This document shows positions 31,701-41,554 of a stretch of 64,000 nucleotides of DNA, in pieces. Source of the DNA: Ostrinia nubilalis. Lineage: Eukaryota; Arthropoda; Insecta; Lepidoptera; Crambidae. The stretch spans positions 10,868,001 to 10,932,000 of the forward strand of contig NC_087108.1 in assembly GCF_963855985.1 (NCBI RefSeq), written 5' to 3'. Position 1 is the stretch's first letter. Each line of letters opens with the position of its first letter. The translations under genes and the position numbers were made by a program. The notes beneath the pieces were generated by a model. It ran no database searches, was not told where the DNA came from, and saw nothing but the letters and a program-made list of their open reading frames with translations.

Positions 31701-34700
31701 ACCTGTTATTGATACCGTTGGATAGAGCTCGTGAAGCACTTTCAGTATAAGTAAACAGTTTTTTGATATCTTGTATAGTTTAGAAATAATCGAGTGAGAT
31801 CACTTATCGTTTCCACCCTGTATATTGCTGTCGCGACTGTGCGACGGGCGCCCGCAGTGAGTGTGCGAGCGCAACAGCAACATAATAACGCGCCAGTGAT
31901 AAGGATGGGTACGAATAGCTTGGGGTCATTGGACAAAATTCTACTTGCTCAGAGACCGGGCTTTAGTACGAGACTTCAACTGAATGCACCTGCTTACTCT
32001 ACATTTTGCACTACTCCTTTTTCGTTTGTTCCCTCATTTCAGCCAAATGACGTCCTGCAGGATGCGGACAGAGTAGGACCGGTCATTGTGGAAATCATTG
32101 AGGGAGGCCTTTGTCCAACAGTGGACGTCATTTGGCTGAACTCCTATTTGCTTTTGATTAATTTCGTTGCAGTCCCCTGAACAACCTTCACTGTTTGAGT
32201 ATTATTGTCGGTCAAACTGCAAATTCCAGCTACAAAGAAGTTGCAGTAAAAAAATCAAGAGACAGAAAAAATTCAAAGGCTTCTTGAACAAAAATTGACG
32301 GTTTGTAAGGACCGATTCATTATCCTTGAGACCCTTCCTGAATTTTTTCCAGATGCCAAGAGTGCTCCAAAGACGCTCCCCGAGACCATTCGCCTTCTCG
32401 CTCTGATGTACGGCAGCGCGTGCGACGCAGTGGAACAGCTGAACTGCTGCTTCGCTCCAGAACTCTTGGCGCTGCTGGCGTCCTTCCTCCTGCATCTGGT
32501 GGTGACGCCGTATAATTTCATCGATAATATTAGTACGTGTGTATTTTTTAGGGTTCCGTAGTCCTGACAAGGAACCCTTATAGTTTCGATATGTCTATCT
32601 GTCTGTCTGTCCGAGGTTTTGCTTGTTTTAATTAGATATCGCCATCATCACCATCAGGTTGGTCTCCACGAGCACAGCTCTTTCAAATGGCAATGCCAGA
32701 TTTTGTATGGAAGGCGGCGTCTTTTTTTTTTCGCACGGCCATCGACCTTTGTTTTTTGATTACAAAATAGTGTAATAAACCAAACTTACTACGACATGTA
32801 TACCTCTAAACTCAGTCTGAACTGAACAAAACTATTTTGTTGCAATTTCTTACAAAACTTGCGCGCAAAAAGCAAATCTAGTATGTAAATCATCAAACTT
32901 CTAATACTCGTAACTCAGTTCAGGCTGAGTTTAGAGGTATGTATATTTCGCAGTAAGATAGATAAAGCCGTAATATAGTTATATCCCTAGTGTCGCAGTA
33001 AGATAGATAAAGCCGTAATATAGTTATATCCCTAGGGATATCATTATATACCGTAACATAGTTATAGGAAAGCGATTCATTACTATCTCACTAGGAATAT
33101 AGTTATAAAACGGCCCAAGTTTAGTGATATACTTATATTACTAGATTAAGTTTAGTGAAATAGCTAGTGAAGTCATAAAATTGGAACATCAGTTGGTATC
33201 CTGAAAGATTGGTTACCCAGAAATGCAATACAGCTTTCAAACATTACTCTGAATGATCCTATACCAAATGAAAACTTGTCACTGAGAGAAATATGCCAAA
33301 AATTGTCGCGCTTTGGTGGCCAAGGTTATTTAAAATGTTCCTATAATAGTCGAATATACAGTGTTCTACTAAAAGATGTGCTTGTAAGAAGCATTCAGTG
33401 CTATGTAATTCTAGCGATAATTTAAGGGGATGTTATTATGTCAATTTTATCGACAAAAATGATCCCAAAAACGTGCCCGTCAAAACTGATTTTTTTGACA
33501 AAAACTAAGTCATAAAAAAAAAAGATTTTTGATCATTATTTTTCATTTTTGTGTTTTTTTCAACGACACATACCTATTATTGGCTTACAAATGCATTTTT
33601 TTAATTTATTTGTAAGACGGGCACATAAGAAATACAAACATTTTTTATGTGGAGTCACATAAAAAATTATCCCCCCCCCCATTCCAAGAGAAACGGAGGA
33701 GGAGGATCTTGGAGGGTGGGCGCACATAATATGGGGGCAATTTTTAGGGTTCCGTAGCCAAATGGCAAAAAACGGAACCCTTATAGATTCGTCATGTCTG
33801 TCTGTCCGTCTGTCCGTCCGTATGTCACAGCCATTTTTTCCGAAACTATAAGAGCTATACTGTTGAAACTTAGTAGGTAGCTGTATTCTGTGAACCGCAT
33901 TAAGATTTTGATGCAAAAATCAAATAATAATAATAAATATTGGGGGCTCCCCATACTTAGAACTGAAAGTCAAAAAATTATTTTTCATCAAACACATAGG
34001 TACGTGTGGGGTATCTATGGATAGGTCTTCAAAAATGATATCGAGGTTTCTAAAATATTTTTTTCTAAACCGAATAGTTTGCGTGACAGGCGCTTCCAAA
34101 GTGGAAAAAAGTTGGTCCCCCCCCTCTAACTTCCAAAATAAGAAAATGAAAAATCTAAAAAAAACACATGTGATGTACATTACTATAAAAACTACCAACG
34201 AAAATTGTTTTGAACGAGATCTAGTAAGTAGTTTTTTTTTAATACCTCGTAAACCGCATACAAATAACTTAAATTAAAAAAAATATTGTCGATTAAATTG
34301 ACATCACAACATCACCTTAAATTATTGCTAGCCCTATCCCAAACACACTGTATATGGTAGATTTCTATTTCACTAAGCTTTATCAAGTAATATACATATT
34401 TATAACACTGAACTTAATCTAGTAATATAAGTATATCACTAAACTTGGACCGTTTTATAACTATATTCCTAGTGAGATAGTAATGAATCGCTTTCGTATA
34501 ACTATGTTACGGTATATAATTATATCCCTAGGGATATAACTATATTACGGCTATAGCTATCTTACTGCGACATTACATGTCATAGAAAGTTTGGTTTATT
34601 ACACTATTTTGTATCCAAAAAACATGGTTTGGTCGATGGCCGCGCGAAAAAAAAAAGGCGCCAATAGGGATGTTTCCTGGGTCAAAAAGAAAGAGTTTTA

Positions 34701-37700
34701 ATTAGTCCGTCAGTTAACTTATGAAAAAATACTCTACACGTATTTTTCACTTTTTCAAACTAATGAAAATTTAAAGAGATAAAGCGCGCCAAAGTTCATA
34801 AGAAGAGGCCCGTGACGTTAATGCGTGCATAAAAGTGCCGCACGTTGTGACGTCGTGCGGAACTTCAACGCACCATAACTATGTAATTATTTGTTAGATT
34901 GACAAATAAAAATATATGTGTCCAATATTTTTTGAAATTAAACATTACGGACTAAAAAAATTTTTTTAGGAAACTAGCCTATTTCCGGCATTGTCTTTTA
35001 TCAGAGAAAAATGGAGAATTGGAACTACCTCATACCGGATTTCCATACACTACTTGGATATAGACAGTGCAGACTACTAAGTAGGTATACTGCAGATAGC
35101 CGGGAAGTCTACTGCAGATGCAGTAATATCTGTTAGACAAAAAGTGACGTCCTCGGTGGCAAAGTACGTTGTAGGAATATTCCTCGATATTTCAGGTGCC
35201 TTCGACAATGCTTGGTGGCCGATCCTGCTCTTAAAACTGAAAGTTCGTGGATGCTATAGTAATATATATTCACTACTGCACTCGTACTTTTGTAACGGTA
35301 CAACTAAATTAAAACTCGGCCATCATGCTGAATCAAAGGTGCTCACGCGCGGCTGTCCCCAAGGATCGGTCCTAGGGCCCTACCTTTGGAATTTGGGTTT
35401 CGATGATTTTCTAGCATTACCACTACCCGAAGGCTGTTCGTTAACCGGGTACGCTGATGACGGTCTCCTTTTAATAGAGGCTGACACTAGATCAAAGCTT
35501 GAAAATCTAGCGGATACATGCTTGAATTTAATATCTCAATGGGGAGACAGGAATCGTTTGCAGTTTGCCCCTCACAAAACTTATCAGCTTCTATTAAAAG
35601 GTAATCTTAAAGTTTTGCCTCGCATTAAATTCAATGAAATAACTGTTAAAAAACGGGAATCTGTTTGCTATCTCGGACTAATTTTAGAGAAAAACTTTAG
35701 TTTTGTCGAGCACATTGAACAGATCGGTGAAAAAGCTAAAAAGAACTTTTATGCCTTAAGTCACATTTCAACCTCGACGTGGGGTCTAACGTTTAAAATC
35801 CTCCGAGTAATATATTCGGCCACTTATTTAAGCTCCATTTGCTATGGTGCACCAGTTTGGGCTGACAGAGCTACTATAGGAGCCGCTCGACGGAAACTAC
35901 TCCAAAGTCAACGCCTTGTATTGATTTTTCTTTGCAAAGCTTACAGAACTGTGAGCACGGAGGCTCTGCCAGTCCTGGCTGGTGTACTGCCGGTCGACTT
36001 AGAGGTACAAAAGCGTGCGGCTATGTACTTCACATCAAGGGAAAATATAACCTCCGATTTCTTAAATAGCCGCGATCGTTCTAAAATAAGTCGATTATTT
36101 GATTCCCGAGAAGTCGTTGAAGAAGATTTACTTAATGAATGGCAAAAAAGATGGGATACGTCAGTCAAAGGACGTCACTTATATAAATTCTTCCCGAATG
36201 TACGCGAACGTCTAACTAGGCGATGGTTAGAAATCGACCATTGCTCGTCGCAGTTCCTCACGGGACATGGCAACTTTAAACATAAACTTCACGAATTCAA
36301 ACTAGTTCCGTCTCCTTTTAGCGAGTGTTCCACTGATGATGTCTGTCATGAGCAGTCTGCCCATCATATCTTGTGGGAGTGTGATCTTTGGAAACATGAA
36401 CGTGATATAATGCTTAATTCAATACAACATACATCTGTTTCCGCAATTTATTACACCGATCTTGTCGCGACAAGGAAAAATTTCCGTGCTTTTAAGCGAT
36501 TTTGTGAAAAATATTATTGGCAGGTAGTTGCTAATTGCTCATAAGATAGGCCCCCTTAATTTAATTTATTGTCCGTGGTGCATAATCTTTTTCTTAAAGG
36601 TTTTTAAACCTTTGTTTGTCACCTGTCATCCGCTTTGCAATGGAGGGAAGTCGAACCTTAATTTCGAACTCCTATGTTCTTCTGATTAATTTCGTTGCGG
36701 GTCCAATGACAGTTTAACTTTCCCCCGGGACAAACTTGACCTTCATTGGTTGGGTTTTTGTGGCGGTCAAGCTGTAGATCCTGGCTACACAGGAGTTGCA
36801 GTGGTGGGAACGAGAGGTGGGAATAGTCCCGTACTAAGTAGGTACTAGACTAGTTTTTATTTTATAAATTAGGGTAGTTCTCAGATGCCCTCAATGTTTG
36901 AGGGGGTTTGCCGTGAAGATCGGCTACGTAAGCCATCATCGGGGACACCAGCGCCACCAAGACAGCTAGACAAGTAGATCGAATGAATCATCATTCAGTT
37001 CATCAGACGATGATTCAGTCTAATATGATGAACCGAGAAAACTAAAAAGCTAAGATTTTAAACTATTATGTTGCATTTTTTACTATAAAATTATCACTTC
37101 ACGGGATTTATTGCAACAATATCTATTTTAACGGTAAATAATATTTACCCTCCCGACGTTTCGGCTCGGTTGCACGAGTCATGGTCGCGGGCAGACTGAA
37201 GAGATGCGGCGTCGTCTGCTCCGGCGCGATGAGTTTTCTTCACCCACCCGCATTTGCACAATATTTTCGTCAGTGGTACAGTCAGTCCGACAAACCACAC
37301 TAACAGTGTCCGGGTTTCTCTGAGACGGCCTAGAACGCGATTTGTACTTCGTTATCACCGGATTCCACGCTGATGATAGGTTAAATCCATCTTCTCGATT
37401 GAAATTCTTATGCTTTTTAATTTCAATGGCTTCACGTATCAACCTAACATGGTAATGCCTATCAGTTGAGAGGATTTTCGGGTCATGAAGTTCCATCCAG
37501 TGATTAACGTCCGAAGTTAACAAATGTTCAGCTATCGCAGATTTGCACGTCTGTTGGTTCTTTACAGCCGCTATGTGTTCTTTGACTCTTTCAGCTATAG
37601 ACCGCTTAGTTTGTCCTATATAAGAACTACCACAGCTGCAATCGATCTTATAGACACCCGGCGTCTGAAGAGGTATAATATCTTTTGGCGAGCGAATTTC

Positions 37701-39962
37701 CTTCGTTACTTTTGACAACGGACTATATACAGTCTTAATGGAGTATTTGTTGAGTACTGTTCCAATTTTATCCGTTACCCCTTTCACGTACGGAAGGAAA
37801 GCTGGTTCCCTGCTCACCATTGGTTGCTTATCCCTCTTGACTCGTGATGACTCGTGCAACCGAGCCGAAACGTCGGGAGGGTAAATATTATTTACCGTTA
37901 AAATAGATATTGTTGCAATAAATCCCGTGAAGTGATAATTTTAAAGCTAAGATTTATTGAATCGATTTACTAACTTAATTAATTTTTGTAGAAACAGGAA
38001 TAGCTGAGGATCTTGATCAATGGGCGTGCATGTTGGTGGCCTATGTGCAGTTGTGCTATCAGCCGATGATGATAAAGTCTCAAAGATCTTATTTATTCCT
38101 AACATTTGTGAAACTCTTGAAGGTTCTATCTATTTTAAAACTGGTTTTTCAAAACATTGTTTTAAACTTTCATGGTCACTAACTAAATTGAGGTACATGG
38201 TAGCAATCACGTCATTAATAATAATTATGGTTTTCTCAAAAGCTGGAGGCGCTATCAACTACGGCCTGCTGGTGATGCAGACGTTGTGGTGCATCATCCA
38301 CTTCTCCTGCACCGTTGGTTTGGTAGAGCCCTGCCACATTACGCAGATAGAGGTATAATATAATAATGACTTATGTATTTACTTTATTATTTATATCAAT
38401 TTGTAGAATGATTAGAAGTTTCTATAAAACGTCTGTAGGCCTATTATTTTATAAAAAACGCAATCTCTTAAATTATATTAAATCTTTTATCGATATACGT
38501 AATGTATACTTTTATATTTTATGATTCACACATGGGTTATAGTGTAGGTACATTTAATTCTACAATTTAAGTATTTCTATAAAGGAGAGCCCTATGGTAG
38601 CTACTGTCCACTAGAGTTTTGGCCTTACGTATTCACAAACGATGCGTGCTTAAGTGAAGCGGCAAATAGAACGCAAAGCGTAAAATAGAGCTCTGTGACT
38701 GGTTTGTGTGTGACCCTGTGCGTCCACGCGCACTGTGAGACCTCATAGTAATGTTTGTGAATACGGGCGTTATTCACTTAAAGTGGAAAGCCAATGAATT
38801 TTCAATATTTATGTTGTGCGCTATAAAGTTAATAAATAAAAATCTTCTAGATAAAGCGCACCAATCGTCTGGTCAGCTACCTCATGCTGCAGAGCACCGA
38901 CGAGCTGGTCAAGCCCGAGCTGGATAACTTCGGCAAGTTCCTGTACCTGAACAACACCGAGTATTCTCCGATGGGCATCTGTGTGCTTACCAGATCTTTG
39001 GTTGCTTCGGTAAGCTTCTTCAGCATTTAATTTTCATGCTTATATGCACCGGCTACTCAAATTTTCTGCTTGGCCTAAAAGTTGACTAGGAGAGAATGCT
39101 ATATGCCATTTAGTTCGTCCTTCGTTACTGGTGGTATGTGCGATAAAGTTTTAAATAAAGAAATAATCCTTCACTGGTTTTATTTTTGCTTTATTGTCAA
39201 ATTGTAGATCGTGTCTACACTAGAATTGCAGTGGGAAACCAAAGGCGGGTATAAGCTTCATCATGCACGTCCGATGCTTCTTTCATGAGCTATACTGCTT
39301 CTAGAATAGGAATGCAGCATGATTTGAAATCGATTACAGCTTAAAAAGTAATATCTAAATTAATATAAGTATAACTCAAAGGTGAATGACTGACATAGTG
39401 ATCTATCAACGCACAGCCCAAACCACTGGACGGATCGGGCTGAAATTCGGCATGCAGATAGATGTTATGACGTAGGCATCCGCTAAGAAAGGATTTTACG
39501 AAACTCCAACCCTAAGGGGGTAAAACGGGATCCACGCGTACGAAGTCGCGGGCGGCCGCTAGTAATAAAATAAACGTAATCAATAAGCAAAACAATCAAT
39601 GTTGGGAACTGATAGGTGGACCAAACTTTTTTTGATACCTATTTTATCTATATTTTTATAATTTTTTTATTATTTTTGATAACTTTTGTTTTTTAATTAG
39701 AAGTTTATGTTTTTGATAGCCGTCTGGGCATTTTTGGTGAAAAATAAACCTTTATTTCAACTAAAGGTAATTTCGTTATTTCCGCCCACCTGAGCGGCTG
39801 TCCACCACAATCAAGTTAGATGACATTTTATCTTTTGTAGCAAATGTTCACATTTTATCAATAAGTATTTCTAAAAATTATTTTCCTTTGTTGCAGATCA
39901 TCGGCAGTGTTGCCACGTACCTCGTAATTATAATTCAATTTCATGAATCTGACATCATCTAG
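25765..39962 (+). CDS. Gustatory-receptor-type chemoreceptor, complete 10-exon gene
   Basis: Exons as read from splice sites: 25765-25822, 26011-26211, 27344-27537, 27717-27867, 28885-29024, 30894-30999, 32353-32532, 38243-38352, 38851-39009 and 39897-39962. Every intron is GT...AG, all phases agree, and the sum is 1,365 bp, giving 454 residues plus stop. The product is rich in hydrophobic segments as expected of a seven-membrane-segment ligand-gated channel of the insect gustatory receptor family. It ends with the family signature TYxxxxxQF (TYLVIIIQF) in the last exon, after the conserved ...VEPCH... segment (exon 8) and the L..S..EL..F block (exon 9). Taste or other chemosensory role follows from the family; ligand and subfamily are not assignable. 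The start at 25765 was chosen because its donor phase matches exon 2. The exon 8 acceptor (CTCAAAAG) is the weakest junction. A degraded relative diverges upstream. Confidence 0.87.
26395..26550. repeat. Repeat with iterated TTACGGATA motif
   Basis: GGTTACGGATA and its variants recur, with an internal inverse (GGATATCCGAAAAT). A related stretch lies at about 58930-59035. It falls in intron 2 of the receptor gene. Confidence 0.7.
26975..27320 (+). repeat. Dispersed repeat, copies at 36590 and 54290
   Basis: Shares AACCTTTGTTT, TCGAACCTTAA and the CCCCCGGGACAAACTTGACC block with 36590-36840 and, inverted, 54290-54490. It ends very close to receptor exon 3. Confidence 0.75.
27915..28305 (-). 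mobile_element. CTAG-ending Helitron derivative, long copy
   Basis: Starts CTAGCGGCCGCCCGCGACTT and reaches TGTGCGTTGATATGTCACTA. It contains a duplicated internal block (CCCGTTCCCGTGGGAATTT occurs twice). It starts 48 bp after receptor exon 4. Confidence 0.8.
28600..28860 (+). mobile_element. RTE-clade LINE 3' end, ACGA tail
   Basis: Encodes the RTE C-terminus: KWQWEGHIACRTDGRWGRK, WRPRAGRRSVGR and a decayed end. It is followed by CGAACGAACGAACAA. It ends 24 bp before receptor exon 5, in the same strand. Confidence 0.85.
29106..30050. mobile_element. piggyBac-like non-autonomous element with hairpin-rich subterminal repeats
   Basis: TTAA at 29102-29105 and 30051-30054 flank a 945-bp element with ends CACGTTGAGTGCG and, inverted, CACCTTTGCTGCG. 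At least six ACCAGGT...ACCTTGT-type imperfect hairpin motifs lie near the two ends (for example AACCAGGTCTATAGACCTTG at 29120). No transposase is present. It lies in intron 5 of the receptor gene. Confidence 0.72.
30118..30261 (+). mobile_element. 145-bp MITE family, copy 1
   Basis: Ends GTAATCACAAACATTACTAA and CATCGTTTGTGAATACGG. Four more copies are present (38629, 40892, 57025, 59450). Confidence 0.85.
31143..31820. mobile_element. TA-flanked fold-back MITE in receptor intron 6
   Basis: Arms of about 110 bp, TACAGGGTGGAAACGTTAAG mirrored at the right end, with TA flanks. A block of about 130 bp containing GAATTTTCGAATAGATCCAG is tandemly duplicated in the right half. The flanks (31080-31135 and 31900-31970) are themselves inverted copies of the module at 13497. 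Confidence 0.78.
32030..32145 (+). mobile_element. RTE 3' fragment
   Basis: GGAGGCCTTTGTCCAACAG and GGACGTCATTTGGCTGAA, with an inverted CAGCCAAATGACGTCC at the left that makes the segment a hairpin. Confidence 0.7.
32592..32612. repeat. CTGT microsatellite after an AGGGTTCCGTAG element end
   Basis: TAGGGTTCCGTAG and GGAACCCTTATAG precede TCTGTCTGTCTGT. The same arrangement recurs at 33745-33825. Confidence 0.75.
33178..33425 (+). pseudogene. Cysteine-rich domain remnant inside fold-back element
   Basis: An open stretch reads LREICQKLSRFGGQGYLKC. After one or two frameshifts it seems to continue as a CSTKRCACKK...LCN pattern. That arrangement resembles the GCNCKTGCKTKRCKC-type cysteine cluster of some transposon-encoded proteins, as I remember it. 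It is too short and broken to be functional, and may be what is left of the gene of an autonomous ancestor. Confidence 0.45.
33745..34270 (+). repeat. Dispersed AGGGTTCCGTAGCC repeat with CTGT microsatellite
   Basis: Starts AGGGTTCCGTAGCC, passes GGAACCCTTATAGATTCGTC and a (CTGT/CCGT)n run. No gene. Frames on both strands are incidental. Confidence 0.6.
35081..36544 (+). pseudogene. R1-type LINE reverse transcriptase, 5'-truncated
   Basis: A frame open from 35081 to the stop at 36542-36544 encodes about 487 residues of a non-LTR ORF2. In order: GKSTADAV just upstream of 35144; LDISGAFDNAWW; GCPQGSVLGPYLWNLG; the catalytic YADDGLLL; a long thumb and post-RT region; and a Cys/His cluster near the end (CSTDDVCHEQSAHHILWEC). 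These are R1-clade traits (R1, TRAS and SART relatives). The endonuclease and the first RT motifs are missing, so it cannot move on its own. It sits in intron 7 of the receptor gene in the same orientation. The frame is still intact for 1.46 kb, so the insertion is fairly young. Confidence 0.88.
36590..36840 (+). repeat. Dispersed repeat, second copy
   Basis: The best-preserved copy of the family at 26975 and 54290, from ACCTTTGTTTGTCACCTGTC to GGGAATAGTCCCGTAC. Confidence 0.8.
36865..37020. repeat. LINE/SINE-tail repeat, inverted copy at 51750
   Basis: AAGATCGGCTACGTAAGCC and CCAGCGCCACCAAGACAGC match the complement of 51770-51895. Confidence 0.65.
37059..37942. mobile_element. Penelope-like element fragment with inverted terminal repeats
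   Basis: Two near-perfect inverted repeats of about 90-100 bp (37082-37187 and 37849-37942), containing CCTCCCGACGTTTCGGCTCG, bracket the GIY-YIG coding part. AAAGCTAAGATTT flanks both sides (37046-37058 and 37943-37955), giving a 13-bp target duplication. Inverted terminal structures are known in Penelope-like elements. Confidence 0.85.
37179..37859 (-). pseudogene. Penelope-like GIY-YIG endonuclease fragment
   Basis: 226 codons on the minus strand. They contain PYVKGVTDKIGTVLNKYSI (the linker after the RT), then the nuclease core GVYKIDCSCGSSYIGQTKRS with catalytic-type Arg and a downstream AERVKEHIAAV, which is the GIY-YIG fold of Penelope-like retroelements. The reverse transcriptase is absent, so this is only the C-terminal third. 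The frame is open throughout but runs into the inverted terminal repeat at its N-terminus. Confidence 0.88.
38629..38770 (-). mobile_element. 145-bp MITE family, copy 2 (empty-site copy)
   Basis: Contains the uninterrupted GCTTAAGTGAAGC at 38648-38660, which is the empty version of the site occupied by the piggyBac-like element at 59476. Confidence 0.88.
39385..39566 (+). mobile_element. CTAG-ending Helitron derivative
   Basis: From ATCTATCAACGCACAGCCC to GTCGCGGGCGGCCGCTAGT. It lies in the last intron of the receptor gene. Confidence 0.8.
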
Positions 39963-40218
39963 GATCTCAGGATATAATCTACGACTTCATAAATTGAAAA
40001 TCGTTAAGGTTCGCAATTACTGCTAGGCGTAGATAGAGACAGAAAATTGTGGAAAGTTATTTCAGGAAAATACTAGATAATAGAACTAGGTACATTATCT
40101 GAGGGCATTAATGCTCTAAGTAGTACTTTACGAAACTGAGCCAACTTCTCCTTTCTCCTTTTCCCTCTCATTGATGGGGTTTATTTACTCTTTGTCATTT
40201 GATTATTCAAAGAACCTC

Positions 40219-40638
40219 TCAAAACATTGTCTGTGCTTGTTTCTTTTTCCTCTTTTCCTCATTTTCATTAACTATACCATCAATGTTATGTAACTTTTTC
40301 AAGAATACATCAGAAATATCTTCATTTGTTTTTGCTTCAGGGTTTAGGTTTACTTCATCTTCTAAGTTTTCTAAGCCTTGATCGTCTTCAGAAGCTGCAA
40401 AGATAACTTCCACAATTTCCAGTAATTCTTCGTCGTATTTTCCTTTACTGTCTAGTTCTTTGTTAGGTTTATCTTCAGTATCAAGATTCCTCTTGAAATT
40501 GTCATTGGTTATTATGATCGTATCTACAGAGATAATATTGATGTTTGATAGTTCACTTCGCCCGAAATAAAAGCTGTTTGGAATCGGGCATCCGTGGAGT
40601 CTAGGCAAAATGACAGCTAAAATAAATATGGCCGACAT
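40219..40638 (-). CDS. Small acidic secreted protein, function unknown
   Basis: A 139-residue frame starting at ATG 40638. The first 16 or so residues (MSAIFILAVILPRLHG) look like a signal peptide, followed by CPIP. The body is strongly acidic, rich in Asp, Glu, Asn and Lys (for example NLEDEVNLNPEAKTNED), and the C-terminus is a basic NEEKRKKKQAQTMF. AATAAA lies on the minus strand at about 40181-40186, 35 bp past the stop, which supports a real transcript. It converges with the last exon of the receptor gene, 257 bp away. I do not recognise a family; there are no Cys pairs that would suggest a toxin or protease inhibitor. It may also be a propeptide-like or matrix protein. Confidence 0.55.
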   Translation of the reverse strand: MSAIFILAVILPRLHGCPIPNSFYFGRSELSNINIISVDTIIITNDNFKRNLDTEDKPNKELDSKGKYDEELLEIVEVIFAASEDDQGLENLEDEVNLNPEAKTNEDISDVFLKKLHNIDGIVNENEEKRKKKQAQTMF

Positions 40639-40891
40639 ATCGTGGCTTTTCTGGGAGTGATCCTACAGTTACATTGTTGGAATTTAAATACTAGTCATAC
40701 AGTCATACGGGAAATAGAAGTATGAATATTTATGAATTAGTAGATAAGATACGAGTAACGTAGTTAAAGAACCAACTCATAAGTTTTTTGCTTGTGAATT
40801 CTGAAGTTTATTTTTTGTCCAACGCATGTACGAGTATACTTTTGTAGAGCAAAGTTTAAATTATTCCCAAACGCATATTATGCCTTTTTCG

Positions 40892-41030
40892 CCTGTAGTC
40901 ACAAACATTATTATGAGATCTCACAGTGCGCGTGGACGCACAGGGTCACACACGAACCAATCACAGAGCTATTCAACGCTATGCGTTCGATTTGCTGCTT
41001 TACTTAAGCAAGCATCGTTTGTGAATACGA
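40892..41030 (+). mobile_element. 145-bp MITE family, copy 3
   Basis: GTCACAAACATTATTATGAG at the left and GCATCGTTTGTGAATACGA at the right. Confidence 0.85.
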
Positions 41031-41364
41031 GTGTTTATGTGGTTTATAAGTACCTAATTTATAAGTACCTATGTAATAAAAATGATTGTAGTGGATTTGA
41101 AATGTGTTTAATTTTTATGATTCCTATCTATAATATTTATTATTCGGGTCTGTTGACTTGTCTATAGAGTGCTTGATAGCCTATTATGATATTATGTCTG
41201 ACAAATAAAGACTGAGTTGCACCACCTAACTTTGACCGTAACTATAACGATAACCGGTGTTTTTTGTATGGAGTTTGACAGATTTTTGATGTTTGTCAAA
41301 GTTAAAATAAGATGGTGCAACTCAGCCTATGTCTCACTGGTTACTTTTAAGTTAGATAGCGTTA

Positions 41365-41554
41365 TCTATGAAATTGAAAGGTCACTGACTCACTTACTCA
41401 TCATGAAATCTCAAAAACTACAAGTGCTAGTCTCAAATTTTGCATGGGGGTTGCTTTTAGAACGTAGGTGGTCACTAAGACGGAATTTTGCAAAATTCAA
41501 CTCCTAAGGGGGTAAAACGGGGACCACGCGTACGAAGTCGTGGGCGGCCTCAAG
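41365..41554 (+). mobile_element. CTAG-type Helitron derivative, cut by fold-back insertion
   Basis: AGGGGGTAAAACGGGGACC and GAAGTCGTGGGCGGCC mark the usual end, but the CGCTAGT terminus is replaced by CTCAAG and the element at 41555. Confidence 0.7.

Larger units (their letters stand above)
32716..34662. mobile_element. Fold-back transposon, about 1.95 kb, in receptor intron 7
   Basis: Outer ends GGCGTCTTTTTTTTTTCGC and GCGAAAAAAAAAAGGCGCC. Inverted arms include the AATAGTGTAATAAACCAAAC block and the ATAGTTATATCCCTAG block (about 32990-33170 against 34375-34560). The left arm has a 45-bp tandem duplication (32949-33035) and an extra hairpin (32800-32943). The interior contains a decayed coding remnant and the AGGGTTCCGTAG repeat. 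Confidence 0.78.

Noticed and set aside
38020..38242. Upstream extension of receptor exon 8 as part of a 112-residue frame
   Set aside because: Only 38243-38352 matches the paralogue, and only the acceptor at 38242 keeps the phase; the upstream part is intron that happens to be open.
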